The notes: generated by a model from the sequence alone, not told the origin. Positions 52,198-61,943 are shown, numbered from the stretch's first letter. The stretch: DNA of 64,000 bases from J027 sp034437655 (GCA_034437655.1 DAOTTU010000044.1:248001-312000), one strand, 5' to 3'. Program-made: numbers and translations.

Positions 52198-53319
52198 TTG
52201 AGAGACAAACGCCCCGTTGATGAACTTTCAATTGAAGAACTAGAGCGCATTCTTGCCGTCAAGAAGCGTGAGCAACGCATTGCCCGCTCTGAACGTTACC
52301 GCAACCGTGGGCGGGTACTGGAAACGCCACCACAGGCCGCCTCTACTCTTGAGGAAGCATCAGCAACACAACATGTGTCCGAGGCTGATGCTGTAGAAGC
52401 GCAGGTGCCCGAACAATTGCCCGCGACCGTTGCTAACAACGGGGAAAATAACCTGCCGCAGCCTTATGGCAATACCGATGTGGCACCCCTTCAAACAGAC
52501 GAAGACTTTGCCACGGTAGGATTTGTGGATGATATGCCGCGCCATACTGACCCGTCAGAGTTTTGGAAACGAGTGGCAAGTTGGGGGCTGCTGGCTTTGG
52601 AAATTGTAGCTGTGCTTGCACTGGGATATGTCTTGTTCCGTGGGTTCACCGGGCTAGAAGAAATCCGCGACAACACCGACCAGACACAGCAAGAACTCTC
52701 AGCAGCGCAGTCTGCTCGATCATCGACCTCAACGCCTGTTCCCGACATTTCGCCCTACCAGCTTGTTATTCCGGGGGGGCATGTCTACGATCCCAGCAAC
52801 CCGTCATTCAATCGCGATGAACTTGAGCAAGTCTTGAATCAGAATAATATCCCCCGCAATCAGCGGTCGGCTCTTGTTCAACGTGCGCAGGTGCGCAATA
52901 TTTCCTATGATACGCCACCACGACCATCTGACCCGGTGTTGATTGATATACCCAGCATTGGTCTTAATCGCAGCACCATTGATAAAGGCGCAGATTGGGC
53001 AACATTGCAAGCTGGACTGGGCTGGTTTCAGAACGGTGCAGACCTGTCGTCTGGCGGTAATATCGTTATTATTGGGCACAACGATATCTATGGTGAGCTT
53101 TTCCGCGAGTTACCCTCGTTGGAACCGGGAGACGAAATTACACTTCAAGATAGCAGTGGCCGCGAGTATACTTACCGCGTGACATTTGAACAGCAGGTTG
53201 AACCCGACGCAGTGCAAGTGCTAGATCGTAACTCTGGTGCAGACCTGACTCTGATTACCTGTTATCCGTATCGGGTCAACACACATCGCTGGATTGTATA
53301 CGCAGAACAAGTGAGATAA
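52198..53319 (+). CDS. Sortase family transpeptidase (class D/E-like)
   Basis: 373 residues: a charged cytosolic N-terminal arm (1-120), one membrane helix (about 125-145), a linker, and a sortase core. Catalytic residues are H294 (I-I-G-H-N-D), C355 in T-L-I-T-C-Y-P and Arg in the following H-R-W (R364) or earlier R359. T-L-x-T-C is typical of class D/E. It would join a sorting-signal protein to the wall or another protein. No LPxTG-like C-terminal signal was found in this window. The start is TTG after aaagg; no ATG fits better. It overlaps nothing; the next gene starts 8 bases later. Confidence 0.85.
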   Translation: MRDKRPVDELSIEELERILAVKKREQRIARSERYRNRGRVLETPPQAASTLEEASATQHVSEADAVEAQVPEQLPATVANNGENNLPQPYGNTDVAPLQTDEDFATVGFVDDMPRHTDPSEFWKRVASWGLLALEIVAVLALGYVLFRGFTGLEEIRDNTDQTQQELSAAQSARSSTSTPVPDISPYQLVIPGGHVYDPSNPSFNRDELEQVLNQNNIPRNQRSALVQRAQVRNISYDTPPRPSDPVLIDIPSIGLNRSTIDKGADWATLQAGLGWFQNGADLSSGGNIVIIGHNDIYGELFRELPSLEPGDEITLQDSSGREYTYRVTFEQQVEPDAVQVLDRNSGADLTLITCYPYRVNTHRWIVYAEQVR

Positions 53320-53326
53320 TCACCGT

Positions 53327-53722
53327 ATGGCGAAGAAAAAACGTAGAAAACCGAATCTTTCTGCCGAGGCGCTCGAACGTGCCCGCCGCGAACTCCGTGG
53401 CGAAACGGTAGAACAGCCTGAAACCAAACAGCCACAAAAACCAGCACGTAAGACTCCACAGCAAGCTGGTACAGCGCCGGACGAGCAACCAACCCCGGTG
53501 GCTACAGCGACACCAGCACCAACAACGGCACAACCGGCCGCCAAACCGCGTCCGGCAGCTCGTCAGGAACAGACGCTGGGCACCAAGCGCACCATGTCTC
53601 GGCAGGAGTTAGCAGCCGAGTATGGCTATGTCATCAATGACCTGACCAGTATGGCCATTTTGGCGGTCATTCTATTTATTGCGATGGTCGCAGTTTCATT
53701 GATGCTGGATCAGATTATCTAA
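53327..53722 (+). CDS. Small single-helix membrane protein, basic Pro/Thr-rich N-terminus
   Basis: Not recognised. 131 residues: the first 95 are Lys/Arg/Pro/Thr/Ala-rich and likely disordered (starting M-A-K-K-K-R-R-K), then one membrane helix (about 107-128) ends the protein. It begins 8 bases after the sortase stop, so it is co-transcribed and probably a helper or membrane partner of the sortase. The N-terminal side should be cytosolic. Confidence 0.7.
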   Translation: MAKKKRRKPNLSAEALERARRELRGETVEQPETKQPQKPARKTPQQAGTAPDEQPTPVATATPAPTTAQPAAKPRPAARQEQTLGTKRTMSRQELAAEYGYVINDLTSMAILAVILFIAMVAVSLMLDQII

Positions 53723-53743
53723 GCAGGTATTTGGCCTGATCTG

Positions 53744-54802
53744 CTAGGGCTTGGCGAGGTTATCGGCAGGGCGTGCAAAGTACATCTTACCGCCCTGACT
53801 GATAATGTAACGAGTGATGACGACAGGAATGGTGCGGTCGCGGTATTCGCGTCCGTTTTCAACGACGACCATCGTACCGTCGATCAAATAGCCGATCCCT
53901 TGTTTTTCCTCTTTCCCTTCCTGAATGATATGCAGATTAATCGTCTCTTCTGGAAGATAAATAGGACGCATCGCCAGTGCAAGCTCATTGACATTGAGTG
54001 TTTCAATACCGCGCAACCGTGCAATTTCTTGCAGGGGCTTGTCATTGGTCAGGATAGGCACATCGTCGCGATCTTTTGCCAGGGCGACAAGCATCTCATC
54101 CACACCTTCACCATCTTCTGGGATTTCGTCAATGATTTCGGTCACAAGCTGACTTTCCTGGCGTAGTTGATTCAAAATATCCAGCCCATGTCGTCCGCGC
54201 CGCCGGATCTGCATATCACTTGAATCTGCAAGTTGTTGTAACTCACGAATAACAAATTGCGGAATCAGTAGTTTGAAGCGCAGAAATCCGGTTTTAGCGA
54301 TGTCAAGAATACGACCATCAATGATAACGCTGGTGTCAATAAGCACGTCGCCGGCGATGATGGCCGGGTTTAAGAGTTCGCCTCGGGCTAATGCACGTAA
54401 TGTGCCAAACAGGTCTGCGGCACGGACACCAAACAAAGTGGCGCTGATGTAGGCTGAGAATATTGCGATCACGGCTGGTAGATATTGTCCGGCTGGACGC
54501 GGCAACAGTGATAATGGATAAGCAATGAGGGCGGCTGCTAATAGCCCTAAGACGAGCCCCAGCATAGACGTCAAAAGTTGATCGGGGCTACTTTCAAGTA
54601 GTAAGCGCTGAATACTTGCAGCCGGGCGGGTTGTGACCCACGGGGTAATAATAAGACCGCTGAGCGCGCCTGCAATGAAGAATAACATCGTACTTGACGC
54701 ACTGGGCAGGTTGATCGCGTCGGCAATGTCATTGCCAATAGTGGCTCCCACTGCTGCCAGCACGGTCATCCCCAACGTGCGAAAGAAAAATTCCAGTGAC
54801 AT
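53744..54802 (-). CDS. Membrane PIN-TRAM protein (YacL-like)
   Basis: 352 residues. Four N-terminal membrane helices (about 5-150) are followed by a PIN nuclease-fold domain (about 165-290) that begins D-V-L-I-D-T-S-V-I-I-D-G-R and has a conserved D-E-M-L-V-A-L-A string with further acidic residues. A C-terminal TRAM domain for RNA binding runs from about 290. This is the YacL plan; its biological role is unsettled. I chose the ATG with aggagg upstream (54802) over an in-frame start at 54919 that adds a Cys-rich segment without ribosome site. Confidence 0.85.
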   Translation of the reverse strand: MSLEFFFRTLGMTVLAAVGATIGNDIADAINLPSASSTMLFFIAGALSGLIITPWVTTRPAASIQRLLLESSPDQLLTSMLGLVLGLLAAALIAYPLSLLPRPAGQYLPAVIAIFSAYISATLFGVRAADLFGTLRALARGELLNPAIIAGDVLIDTSVIIDGRILDIAKTGFLRFKLLIPQFVIRELQQLADSSDMQIRRRGRHGLDILNQLRQESQLVTEIIDEIPEDGEGVDEMLVALAKDRDDVPILTNDKPLQEIARLRGIETLNVNELALAMRPIYLPEETINLHIIQEGKEEKQGIGYLIDGTMVVVENGREYRDRTIPVVITRYIISQGGKMYFARPADNLAKP

Positions 54803-55130
54803 TATCGAATAGACCTCCTGAATGGTGGTGCTACCTGCACAATAAAAAGGTGCGGCAGGTGTAAACGCTGGGGCTATGCTGGATGAACAGCAGATAAAGG
54901 TTGCTGCCTGGAAACTCATCAGTAAGCCTGTGTATCGTTTACGGCACCGTCTCTGGTATGTTATTTGGGTTGTTGATAAAGGAGATTTCGTTACCTAATG
55001 CCTTAGCAACAACTAATGAGCGCATATTTCTGTTAACTTTTGAGTATACTATTGAGCATCGCGAAAAAGCAAGAAATTCTCAAAGTGTGCTATACTCTAC
55101 CTTAACCTCAAGAAACGGAAGGAAAGGCAC
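54803..55130. other. Divergent intergenic region
   Basis: About 330 bases between the PIN-TRAM gene (-) and a response regulator gene (+). The extended -10-like string tgctatact (55088-55096) lies 35 bases before the regulator start, but no good -35 is seen. A second TATACT lies at 55045-55050. The left part may hold the PIN-TRAM promoter. No RNA gene or repeat was recognised. Confidence 0.5.
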
Positions 55131-55808
55131 ATGGCTGAGCAAGTACTGGTTATAGAGGATGAAACAAACATCGCGCAGTTTTTAGAGCGTGGATTGATCT
55201 ACGAAGGCTATCGTGTCGATGTCGCTTATGATGGACAAAGTGGTCTTAGTATGGCTCGCGATAACCCACCAGATATGGTCATCCTTGACTGGATGTTGCC
55301 GGGTATTGATGGTATAGAAGTCTGCCGACGTCTGCGGGCTGCCAGCGAAGTCCCCATTTTGATGTTGACCGCCAAAGACGCAGTGAACGACCGGGTGAGC
55401 GGGCTGGATGCTGGCGCGGATGATTATCTTGTCAAACCATTTTCGTTCGAAGAATTGCTGGCACGTGTGCGGGCATTACTACGACGTAGCAACACCACCT
55501 CTCGCCCCGAAATTCTACGCTTTGCAGACCTGACGCTAGACACAGGCACCCACCGTGCCATGCGTGGTGAGCGGGCTATTGACCTCACTGCGAAAGAATA
55601 TGAACTACTAGAGCTGTTCATGCGTAACCCACGTCAGGTGTTAACCCGTGACGTTATCTTTGACCGCGTTTGGGGCTACGATTTTGGTGGTGAAAGTAAC
55701 ATCATCGAAGTGTATGTGCGTTACTTACGGCAGAAGACAGAGGCTGAAAACGAACCACGTTTGATTCATACAGTACGTGGCGTGGGATATGTATTGCGCG
55801 AAGACTGA
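55131..55808 (+). CDS. OmpR/PhoB-type response regulator
   Basis: 225-residue regulator. The receiver (about 4-116) has D10-E11, phospho-acceptor D53 (V-I-L-D-W-M-L-P-G), Thr in M-L-T-A-K and Lys in L-V-K-P-F. The winged helix has the signature L-T-A-K-E-Y-E-L-L and the usual terminal V-R-G-V-G-Y-V-L-R. The start ATG has ggaaggaaagg upstream. Its likely partner kinase begins 228 bases later on the same strand. Signal and target genes are unknown. Confidence 0.93.
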   Translation: MAEQVLVIEDETNIAQFLERGLIYEGYRVDVAYDGQSGLSMARDNPPDMVILDWMLPGIDGIEVCRRLRAASEVPILMLTAKDAVNDRVSGLDAGADDYLVKPFSFEELLARVRALLRRSNTTSRPEILRFADLTLDTGTHRAMRGERAIDLTAKEYELLELFMRNPRQVLTRDVIFDRVWGYDFGGESNIIEVYVRYLRQKTEAENEPRLIHTVRGVGYVLRED

Positions 55809-56036
55809 TATTTCGTGGAGTGGCGTGCTAGCTACAAAGTTTAAATGCAGATTATAGGCACAAATTGAGGTAGCTTGTATATCCACACTGCAACGCGATG
55901 GTGACACTGGTAGAGTAGGTGAATATGGCGGTATAAAGCGGCTTAAAGCGATTGTTGTTCTCATCTATCGCTCAGGTACTCATGCTATAGTCAACATAAT
56001 TTGACGACCTTAAGTGTAGGTCTGTGGGGCTTCTGC

Positions 56037-57419
56037 ATGACCATCCGTTTACGCCTGACACTGTTGTATTCAGCATTGCTTATTGCCACTATTGTACTCT
56101 TTGGGGCTGCTGTATATGGTGTCTTGGATCGTACGTTGCGCACCCAGGTTGATGAAGACCTGGAACAAGTTCTTGATGACACCGAAAGCGACATTCGCAA
56201 CAACATCACTGATGAAGGCGAACTCACTGTCGCACCCTTGCCGCTCAACACCTTTCAGTCGGAAAATACCTATGTACAACTGTGGGTAGTTGAAGATGAA
56301 TTGCTGGTCAACCTATCGCGCAGTCTGGGTACCTACAACCAACCGCTGGACGCCAGTGCTTTTGACCATGACGATGACACCGTCTCAAATGTAACCATCG
56401 AAGACAATGACTTGCGGGTGCGTACTCGTGCCATTGACGCCAATGGTGACACGATCGCGTACATACAGGCGGCGTCATCCCTTAAACCTGTTACAGACGC
56501 CACCGGACAGCTTTTTGTGATTATGGGAGCGCTTGGCGGTGGGCTCGTTGTGATTTCGGGTGTCGTAGGTTATTTTATGGCGCTCAATGCACTCAAACCA
56601 ATCAGCAAAATCAATGAAACTGCGCGAGCCATTGTTGCGGCTGAAGACTTAAATCGGCGTGTCCCTTATGCCAATACGCACGACGAACTTGGCGCAATGA
56701 CTTCAACCATCAACAACATGTTGGAACGTCTCGAAAAGTTGTTCAATGCTCAGCAGCGGTTTGTAGCAGACATCTCACACGAGCTACGAACCCCCATCAC
56801 CGCGATCCAGGGTCACGTTGAACTCATGCAACGCTTCGGCTATGACCAGGATTCAATGGATGCTGTGGCACGTTCTACCGTCCGCATGGTGCAACTTGTC
56901 GAAGACCTGATGTTGCTGGCTAATGCTGATATTGGACGTATGACCCCCCATAAGTCCACCGTCCACCTGGACACCCTGTTGCTGCATGCTTACGAAAAGG
57001 CGCATCAGCACAATAAAGAGGGCGTGCAGGTGCATCTGGGCAATGTCGAACAGGTGATGGTCGAAGGTGACCCCTCACTCCTTTCGCAACTACTCGAAAA
57101 TCTAGTCAATAACGCCATCTGCTATACCGAGGCCGATGGGCGTGTTACGCTCAGCGTACATCGTAACCACAAGTGGGTTGAAATCAGTGTACAGGATACG
57201 GGCGTCGGCATTGCTGAAAAAGACCTGCACCAGATTTTTGATCGGTTCTACCGTGTGGACACTGCCCGCGCCCGGCCGGGCGGTGGGTCGGGGTTGGGGC
57301 TGTCTATTGCAATGTGGATCGCCCAGGCGCATGATGGCGAATTGACCGTGCAAAGCAAAGTCGGTGAAGGTAGCACCTTCACAGTACGCTTGCCCTACCA
57401 CACACCCTCTAGCAATTGA
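56037..57419 (+). CDS. Membrane sensor histidine kinase
   Basis: 460 residues: helix at about 9-30, an outside sensor domain (about 31-155), second helix (about 158-181), HAMP (about 182-236) and a HisKA domain with H248 in D-I-S-H-E-L-R-T-P. The HATPase part includes N-L-V-N-N-A-I, V-Q-D-T-G-V-G-I and G-G-S-G-L-G-L-S-I. This is the standard partner form for OmpR-type regulators. I chose the ATG at 56037 that starts with T-I-R-L-R-L; the TTG at 56001 is less likely. The 228 bases between the pair may hold a separate promoter. Confidence 0.93.
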   Translation: MTIRLRLTLLYSALLIATIVLFGAAVYGVLDRTLRTQVDEDLEQVLDDTESDIRNNITDEGELTVAPLPLNTFQSENTYVQLWVVEDELLVNLSRSLGTYNQPLDASAFDHDDDTVSNVTIEDNDLRVRTRAIDANGDTIAYIQAASSLKPVTDATGQLFVIMGALGGGLVVISGVVGYFMALNALKPISKINETARAIVAAEDLNRRVPYANTHDELGAMTSTINNMLERLEKLFNAQQRFVADISHELRTPITAIQGHVELMQRFGYDQDSMDAVARSTVRMVQLVEDLMLLANADIGRMTPHKSTVHLDTLLLHAYEKAHQHNKEGVQVHLGNVEQVMVEGDPSLLSQLLENLVNNAICYTEADGRVTLSVHRNHKWVEISVQDTGVGIAEKDLHQIFDRFYRVDTARARPGGGSGLGLSIAMWIAQAHDGELTVQSKVGEGSTFTVRLPYHTPSSN

Positions 57420-57426
57420 TCGGCGC

Positions 57427-57455
57427 TTGACCCATACCCCACCACTGGCTAAAAT
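57427..57455 (+). promoter_or_regulatory. Sigma-70 promoter of asnS
   Basis: TTGACC (57427-57432), 17-base spacer, TAAAAT (57450-57455), 48 bases before the asnS start. It lies after the kinase stop, so asnS is probably its own transcription unit with the genes that follow. Confidence 0.7.
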
Positions 57456-57503
57456 CCCTGACGTTGTGCAGGTTTGTAGAAGGCAAACGATAAGGAAATT
57501 AGC

Positions 57504-58847
57504 ATGAGTTCAGCGCCCCTCATCACGATTGATCAGATCAAAGACTATGACGGTCAGACGGTTACATTACAAGGTTGGCTCTACAATAAGACTGGCAAAG
57601 GTAAACTGCAATTCCTTAAGCTGCGCGACGGCACGGGTATTGTGCAATGTGTAGTCTTTAAGAAAGATGTGGACGAAGCGGTCTTCGAAGCGGCTCGTTC
57701 ATTAACACAGGAATCATCCTTGCGCATTGTTGGTACAGTCCGCGCAGATGAGCGTGCGCCGGGCATTCCGGGCGGTTTTGAGGTCGGGGTGCAAACAGTT
57801 GAGCCTTTTCATGTTTCCGGCGAATACCCCATCGGCAACAAAGAACACGGCGTTGAATTCTTGATGGAAAACCGCCATCTCTGGCTCCGTTCAACACGCC
57901 AGTGGGCCATCCTGCGCATTCGTGCCACGATTGTGCGTACCATTCGCAACTGGTTAGACGATCATGGCTATCTCCTCGTTGATACGCCTATTCTTTCCAG
58001 TTCGGCGGGAGAAAACTCGACAGATTTATTTGAAGTCGATTATTTTGGGCAACCCGCCTATCTGGCGCAGACCGGACAACTCTACAACGAAGCCAACATG
58101 GCGTCCTTTGGCAAGGTGTATTGCTTTGGCCCAACCTTCCGCGCTGAAAAGTCCAAAACACGCCGCCATCTGATTGAATTCTGGATGGTAGAGCCTGAAA
58201 TGGCCTTCTTTTCCCTGGAAGACCTGATGGATATGGAAGAACAATTTGTTACAGCAATCATTCAGGCTGTGCTAGACAAACACCGCGCTGAACTTGAAAT
58301 CCTTGAACGGGATATTGCCGCTCTGGAAAAGATTACAGCACCGTTTGCCCGCATCACTTACGACGAAGCAGTTGAACGTCTGCAAAAACTGGTTGCTGAC
58401 ATGCCAGCGGGTGAAGAAAAAGACCTGCTCAACATTGAATGGGGTGAAGACTTCGGTAGCCCGCACGAAACAGCCATTGCTGAAATGTTCGACAAGCCTG
58501 TCTTCGTCTATCACTATCCCACAGCGGTTAAAGCCTTTTACATGCAACCCGTTGACGGCCGGCCAGAAGTCTGTCGTAGTGTGGACCTGCTTGCCCCCGA
58601 AGGCTACGGTGAAATTACAGGCGGTAGCGAACGCATCTATAACCTGGAATTGCTTGAACAGCGTGTCGAAGAAGTCGGTATCGACCCATCGAACTACGCA
58701 TGGTACCTCGATTTGAGGCGCTATGGTGGGGTGCCGCACGCTGGCTTCGGGCTTGGTGTAGAGCGCACAGTCGCATGGATTTGTGGCTTGCCGCATGTCC
58801 GTGAGACAATTCCTTATGCGCGTATGCTGACCCACCTTACGCCATAG
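57504..58847 (+). CDS. asnS: Asparaginyl-tRNA synthetase
   Basis: Class IIb aminoacyl-tRNA synthetase of 447 residues that loads Asn onto tRNA-Asn. An OB-fold anticodon domain is at the N-terminus (about 15-110); class II motif 2 appears as T-F-R-A-E-K-S-K-T-R-R-H-L-I-E-F-W-M and motif 3 as G-F-G-L-G-V-E-R. The W-M-V-E-P-E-M string favours Asn over Asp synthetase. The insertion in the catalytic domain (about 255-300) is usual. It heads a likely unit with a GNAT gene 17 bases on. Confidence 0.93.
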   Translation: MSSAPLITIDQIKDYDGQTVTLQGWLYNKTGKGKLQFLKLRDGTGIVQCVVFKKDVDEAVFEAARSLTQESSLRIVGTVRADERAPGIPGGFEVGVQTVEPFHVSGEYPIGNKEHGVEFLMENRHLWLRSTRQWAILRIRATIVRTIRNWLDDHGYLLVDTPILSSSAGENSTDLFEVDYFGQPAYLAQTGQLYNEANMASFGKVYCFGPTFRAEKSKTRRHLIEFWMVEPEMAFFSLEDLMDMEEQFVTAIIQAVLDKHRAELEILERDIAALEKITAPFARITYDEAVERLQKLVADMPAGEEKDLLNIEWGEDFGSPHETAIAEMFDKPVFVYHYPTAVKAFYMQPVDGRPEVCRSVDLLAPEGYGEITGGSERIYNLELLEQRVEEVGIDPSNYAWYLDLRRYGGVPHAGFGLGVERTVAWICGLPHVRETIPYARMLTHLTP

Positions 58848-58864
58848 GTGTTTGATCACAGACA

Positions 58865-59605
58865 ATGAAAATGTCTCTGACCGAACATCGGCGGCATGCC
58901 CGGCAAATTCTGGATGATACGAACCCCAAAGACGCGCCGACTGCTTACTATGTCCTGTTTCATGATCCAAAGCGCTCGGCAGTGTACACCACGCTGAATG
59001 CGGAAGGCAAAACGGAAGGGGTTGTCGGCGTGTTCCAGACCGGGCAAGACCTCTTTCGCCCTTTGTTAACAACGGTATGTCGTACCACTGAAGCCATGCA
59101 AAGACTATTGCGTAAAGCGCTGACCGTTGGCCGACCTTATATTTTCTTTGCAAACCTGAATCAGCTACCCTTGATGCCGCCTGACCTCCACATTGAAAAT
59201 CAGCGTATTCTACAAGTGTTGCGACTGGATTCTACACGCTTCGAACCCCAGATTAATGTCCTTGTCGAGCGTAAACAAACCCCAGACGGACTGCCGCGTT
59301 GCGAAATCAACATGAGCCATTATCAGTCAGTAGCCGGCGTTAACTGGCAAAGCCCCGGTTTTGCTGAAGTCTATGTGCGAACTGCGCCAGAGGTGCGCGG
59401 GCGTGGTTGGGGGCGGCATGTGCTTAACGCTGTAACAGATGAAGTGTTGCGGAGTGGCCGGCAGCCGATTTACCTTGTTGAGGCTGACAATACGGCCTCG
59501 TTGCGCCTCGCGGAAAGCGTCGGTTACAGTGACACAGGGTATCGGCAACTCTATGCTGATGCAGTGTATGTGGGGCCAAACGGTGCCGCTGATGCAAACC
59601 AGTAG
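58865..59605 (+). CDS. GNAT-family acetyltransferase
   Basis: 246 residues. The C-terminal half (about 145-235) carries the acetyl-CoA motif R-G-R-G-W-G-R-H-V (R-x-x-G-x-G/A pattern) and the later N-T-A-S-L-R-L-A-E-S-V-G-Y string of GNAT enzymes. The N-terminal half (1-135) has no clear motif and may be a degenerate second domain. Acceptor unknown. It starts 17 bases after asnS and is followed after 24 bases by an exported protein. Confidence 0.8.
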   Translation: MKMSLTEHRRHARQILDDTNPKDAPTAYYVLFHDPKRSAVYTTLNAEGKTEGVVGVFQTGQDLFRPLLTTVCRTTEAMQRLLRKALTVGRPYIFFANLNQLPLMPPDLHIENQRILQVLRLDSTRFEPQINVLVERKQTPDGLPRCEINMSHYQSVAGVNWQSPGFAEVYVRTAPEVRGRGWGRHVLNAVTDEVLRSGRQPIYLVEADNTASLRLAESVGYSDTGYRQLYADAVYVGPNGAADANQ

Positions 59606-59629
59606 TCAATAGGTGAGGAGTACGAGCAG

Positions 59630-61012
59630 ATGTCGATTCCGAAGGTGTATGTCATTTTTGGTGCGCTTATCACGCTCATTGTGGTGGGCATTGGTGGTGC
59701 ATTCCTGTTACAACCATCCGGCGGATTAATAAGTGATGTTGGTTTCTCAGAGGCTGTGTTGACACCAAATGCTGACGGGGAAAGCGATATTGTCGTTTTT
59801 TCCTATTCGCTCAGTCGCACGGCCACTGTTTCGCTGGCTTTCGAAAATGAGCAAGGGCAGACCTTTGTTTTTCGTGACGAAGAACGCCGTGCCCCCGGTG
59901 ACTATAGCGTTAATTTCAGCGGCGTTGTAGATGGCTATCGGGTAGATGGTGAACCGGACATTGCTGGAGACATTGAACGTCGTTTGATCCCGGATGGCAA
60001 CTACACCTGGACTTTCACTGCTACTAACGATGAGGATGGCACCGTCAGCGAATCTGGCACACTTCGTGTTCAAAGTGGCGACGCGCAATTGCCAGAAATT
60101 AGTGCATTTGATGTTTTTCCGATCGAGTTCTCACCAAATCAGGACGGCATTAACGACCGCATCAGTGTGAATGTCTTCCTCGAAAAAGCATCGGATTTGA
60201 CGGTGTATCTCGAAGATGGTGTTGGCACCCGCATCTATCTTGCAGAACGTTTGTTGGACCGTGAACCGGGTGAACCGGGCAATCATGAGTTTGACTATGA
60301 TGGCGGCGTTGATGATGGTTTTGAACCGCCTGAAGACGGACGCTACATGCTTTATGCGGTCGCGCAAGATGAGGAAGGGCAGCGGGTGGCCCGCACTCGT
60401 GAGATCGAAATCGTTGGCGGTGGGTTGCCACAGGTCGAAATTGCACCACAGCCGACGGGCGCAAATGTATGCTTTTCGACGTTGCCGTGGGATGAGCGCT
60501 ATCGTAATACAGAGGCGCTAGAAGGCGCTATTCTCGACCTCCCCGAAAGTAATTGCTCCGATTTGCGTACCATCGAGATGTTACAGGGCGATTTACTGGT
60601 CTTCCGCCTAACGGTTCGCAACTATGGACGCACTGCTGTTCGCACGCACGGCCCCTTCGCCGGGACAGTCTATCAGTATGAGCAACTTCCACCAGCATTG
60701 AGCCAGCCAGAAAGTGATGGTGCGGTGCGCGTTGGGATTCACTGCCAGGCCAGCACAGTCGATAACCCGTGGCGGTGGGGGCTGGGCCGCCCCGACGACC
60801 TGACCGCCCGTGACGTTGGCGGCCGTACTTTCTACTACCTCGAAGCAGGTGAAATTGTGCAGGTGTGGGGTGCCATCCGCATGACGGAAATTGTTGAAGA
60901 ACGCAATCCGCAGAATTGCAACGCTTCATTGATTCATGAAGGGGTGCGCGTCTTTAACCGCAATGTTGGCAACCGTCAGATTGAGCTTTTCCCGCGTGAA
61001 CTGGACGAATGA
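59630..61012 (+). CDS. Membrane-anchored protein with FlgD-like Ig repeats
   Basis: Not recognised by name. 460 residues with one N-terminal membrane helix (about 8-28). Two repeats start with an S-x-N-x-D-G-type string (L-T-P-N-A-D-G-E-S-D near 42 and F-S-P-N-Q-D-G-I-N-D near 165), each followed by strands with Y-S-L-S or V-F-L-E and a D-G-N-Y/D-G-R-Y-x-x-x-A turn, as in FlgD-like Ig or gliding-motility C-terminal domains. The last 170 residues contain four cysteines that could pair. It is probably a surface adhesion or structural protein. Confidence 0.65.
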   Translation: MSIPKVYVIFGALITLIVVGIGGAFLLQPSGGLISDVGFSEAVLTPNADGESDIVVFSYSLSRTATVSLAFENEQGQTFVFRDEERRAPGDYSVNFSGVVDGYRVDGEPDIAGDIERRLIPDGNYTWTFTATNDEDGTVSESGTLRVQSGDAQLPEISAFDVFPIEFSPNQDGINDRISVNVFLEKASDLTVYLEDGVGTRIYLAERLLDREPGEPGNHEFDYDGGVDDGFEPPEDGRYMLYAVAQDEEGQRVARTREIEIVGGGLPQVEIAPQPTGANVCFSTLPWDERYRNTEALEGAILDLPESNCSDLRTIEMLQGDLLVFRLTVRNYGRTAVRTHGPFAGTVYQYEQLPPALSQPESDGAVRVGIHCQASTVDNPWRWGLGRPDDLTARDVGGRTFYYLEAGEIVQVWGAIRMTEIVEERNPQNCNASLIHEGVRVFNRNVGNRQIELFPRELDE

Positions 61013-61181
61013 ACGGGTTTCTACAGAGGCTCAACAACATGCTGATCTGCATGGTCATCTGCCAATGCGTGGGATATCCGCACACCTGAATGTATCCGTC
61101 GTAGCCACTGCCATTGCACGCTCTGAAATCACGAGTCAACGTGCGGCCGTGGTATCAACCGCGAAAAAGCCATGAGCCGCG

Positions 61182-61943
61182 TTAGAAGCGAATACAGTCA
61201 CGGACGCGAGCTTCGAGGGCGACAAATTCCCCGTCTGTGAGCAGGCTCATCTTACGTGGACGGTCGAAGGTGACGTCAATATCACCAATGATGCGCCCCG
61301 GCCGTGTACTCAGCACGACCACACGGTCAGCGAGGAAGACTGCTTCGCGAATATCATGTGTCACCATCAGCACAGCGGCTTGGGTACGCCCCCACAAGCG
61401 CAGCAATTCATGCCACATCTGTTCACGGGTGATAGCGTCCAGTGCCCCGAAGGGCTCGTCCAGCAGCAAAATATCGGGCTCCGTGACGATACCACGTGCA
61501 ATGCTGACTCGTTGCGCCATTCCACCGGAAAGCTCCGCGGGGAAGACGTTTTCGAAGTCTGCCAACCCGGTGACTTCAAGCATGTGGCGGGCACGTTCCA
61601 CTCGTTCGGCCCGGTTGACGCCGGCCAGTTGCAAGGGTAGCAGCACATTATCCAACACAGAGCGCCACGGCATCAGGTTCTCTTTCTGCGCAACGACGCT
61701 CATTGAACGGCGCGGACCACGTAAAGGTGTTCCCTTTACCGTCACTTGACCTTGTTTTGGGCGTATCAGTCCGGCCAGAATGCGTAGCAGAGTGGTCTTA
61801 CCGCTGCCACTGGGGCCAATCAAACAGGTGAAGGTATTCGGCGCAACTGCTAGCGACACGTTATTGACCGCCAGCACATTTCCGCCATCAGAGGTGCGAA
61901 ATGAATGTGTAATGTTACTGGCGCTGAGGATGGGTTCTGTCAT
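61182..61943 (-). CDS. ABC transporter ATPase, nitrate/sulfonate/taurine type
   Basis: 253-residue nucleotide-binding subunit of the SsuB/TauB/NrtD group. Walker A is G-P-S-G-S-G-K-T-T, the signature is L-S-G-G-M-A-Q-R, Walker B is L-L-L-D-E-P-F-G-A-L-D, and the His switch is M-V-T-H-D-I-R-E-A. Its binding protein and permease are not in the window; 170 non-coding bases follow the stop, then the Ig-like gene on the other strand. It may serve a transporter elsewhere. The neighbour upstream is an HtrA-like protease gene. Confidence 0.88.
   Translation of the reverse strand: MTEPILSASNITHSFRTSDGGNVLAVNNVSLAVAPNTFTCLIGPSGSGKTTLLRILAGLIRPKQGQVTVKGTPLRGPRRSMSVVAQKENLMPWRSVLDNVLLPLQLAGVNRAERVERARHMLEVTGLADFENVFPAELSGGMAQRVSIARGIVTEPDILLLDEPFGALDAITREQMWHELLRLWGRTQAAVLMVTHDIREAVFLADRVVVLSTRPGRIIGDIDVTFDRPRKMSLLTDGEFVALEARVRDCIRF

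Noticed and set aside
58272..59153. Long open frame of 293 codons on the minus strand across asnS and the GNAT gene
   Set aside because: It lies antisense to two clear genes, has no recognisable domain and no ribosome site; it results from codon bias of the real genes.
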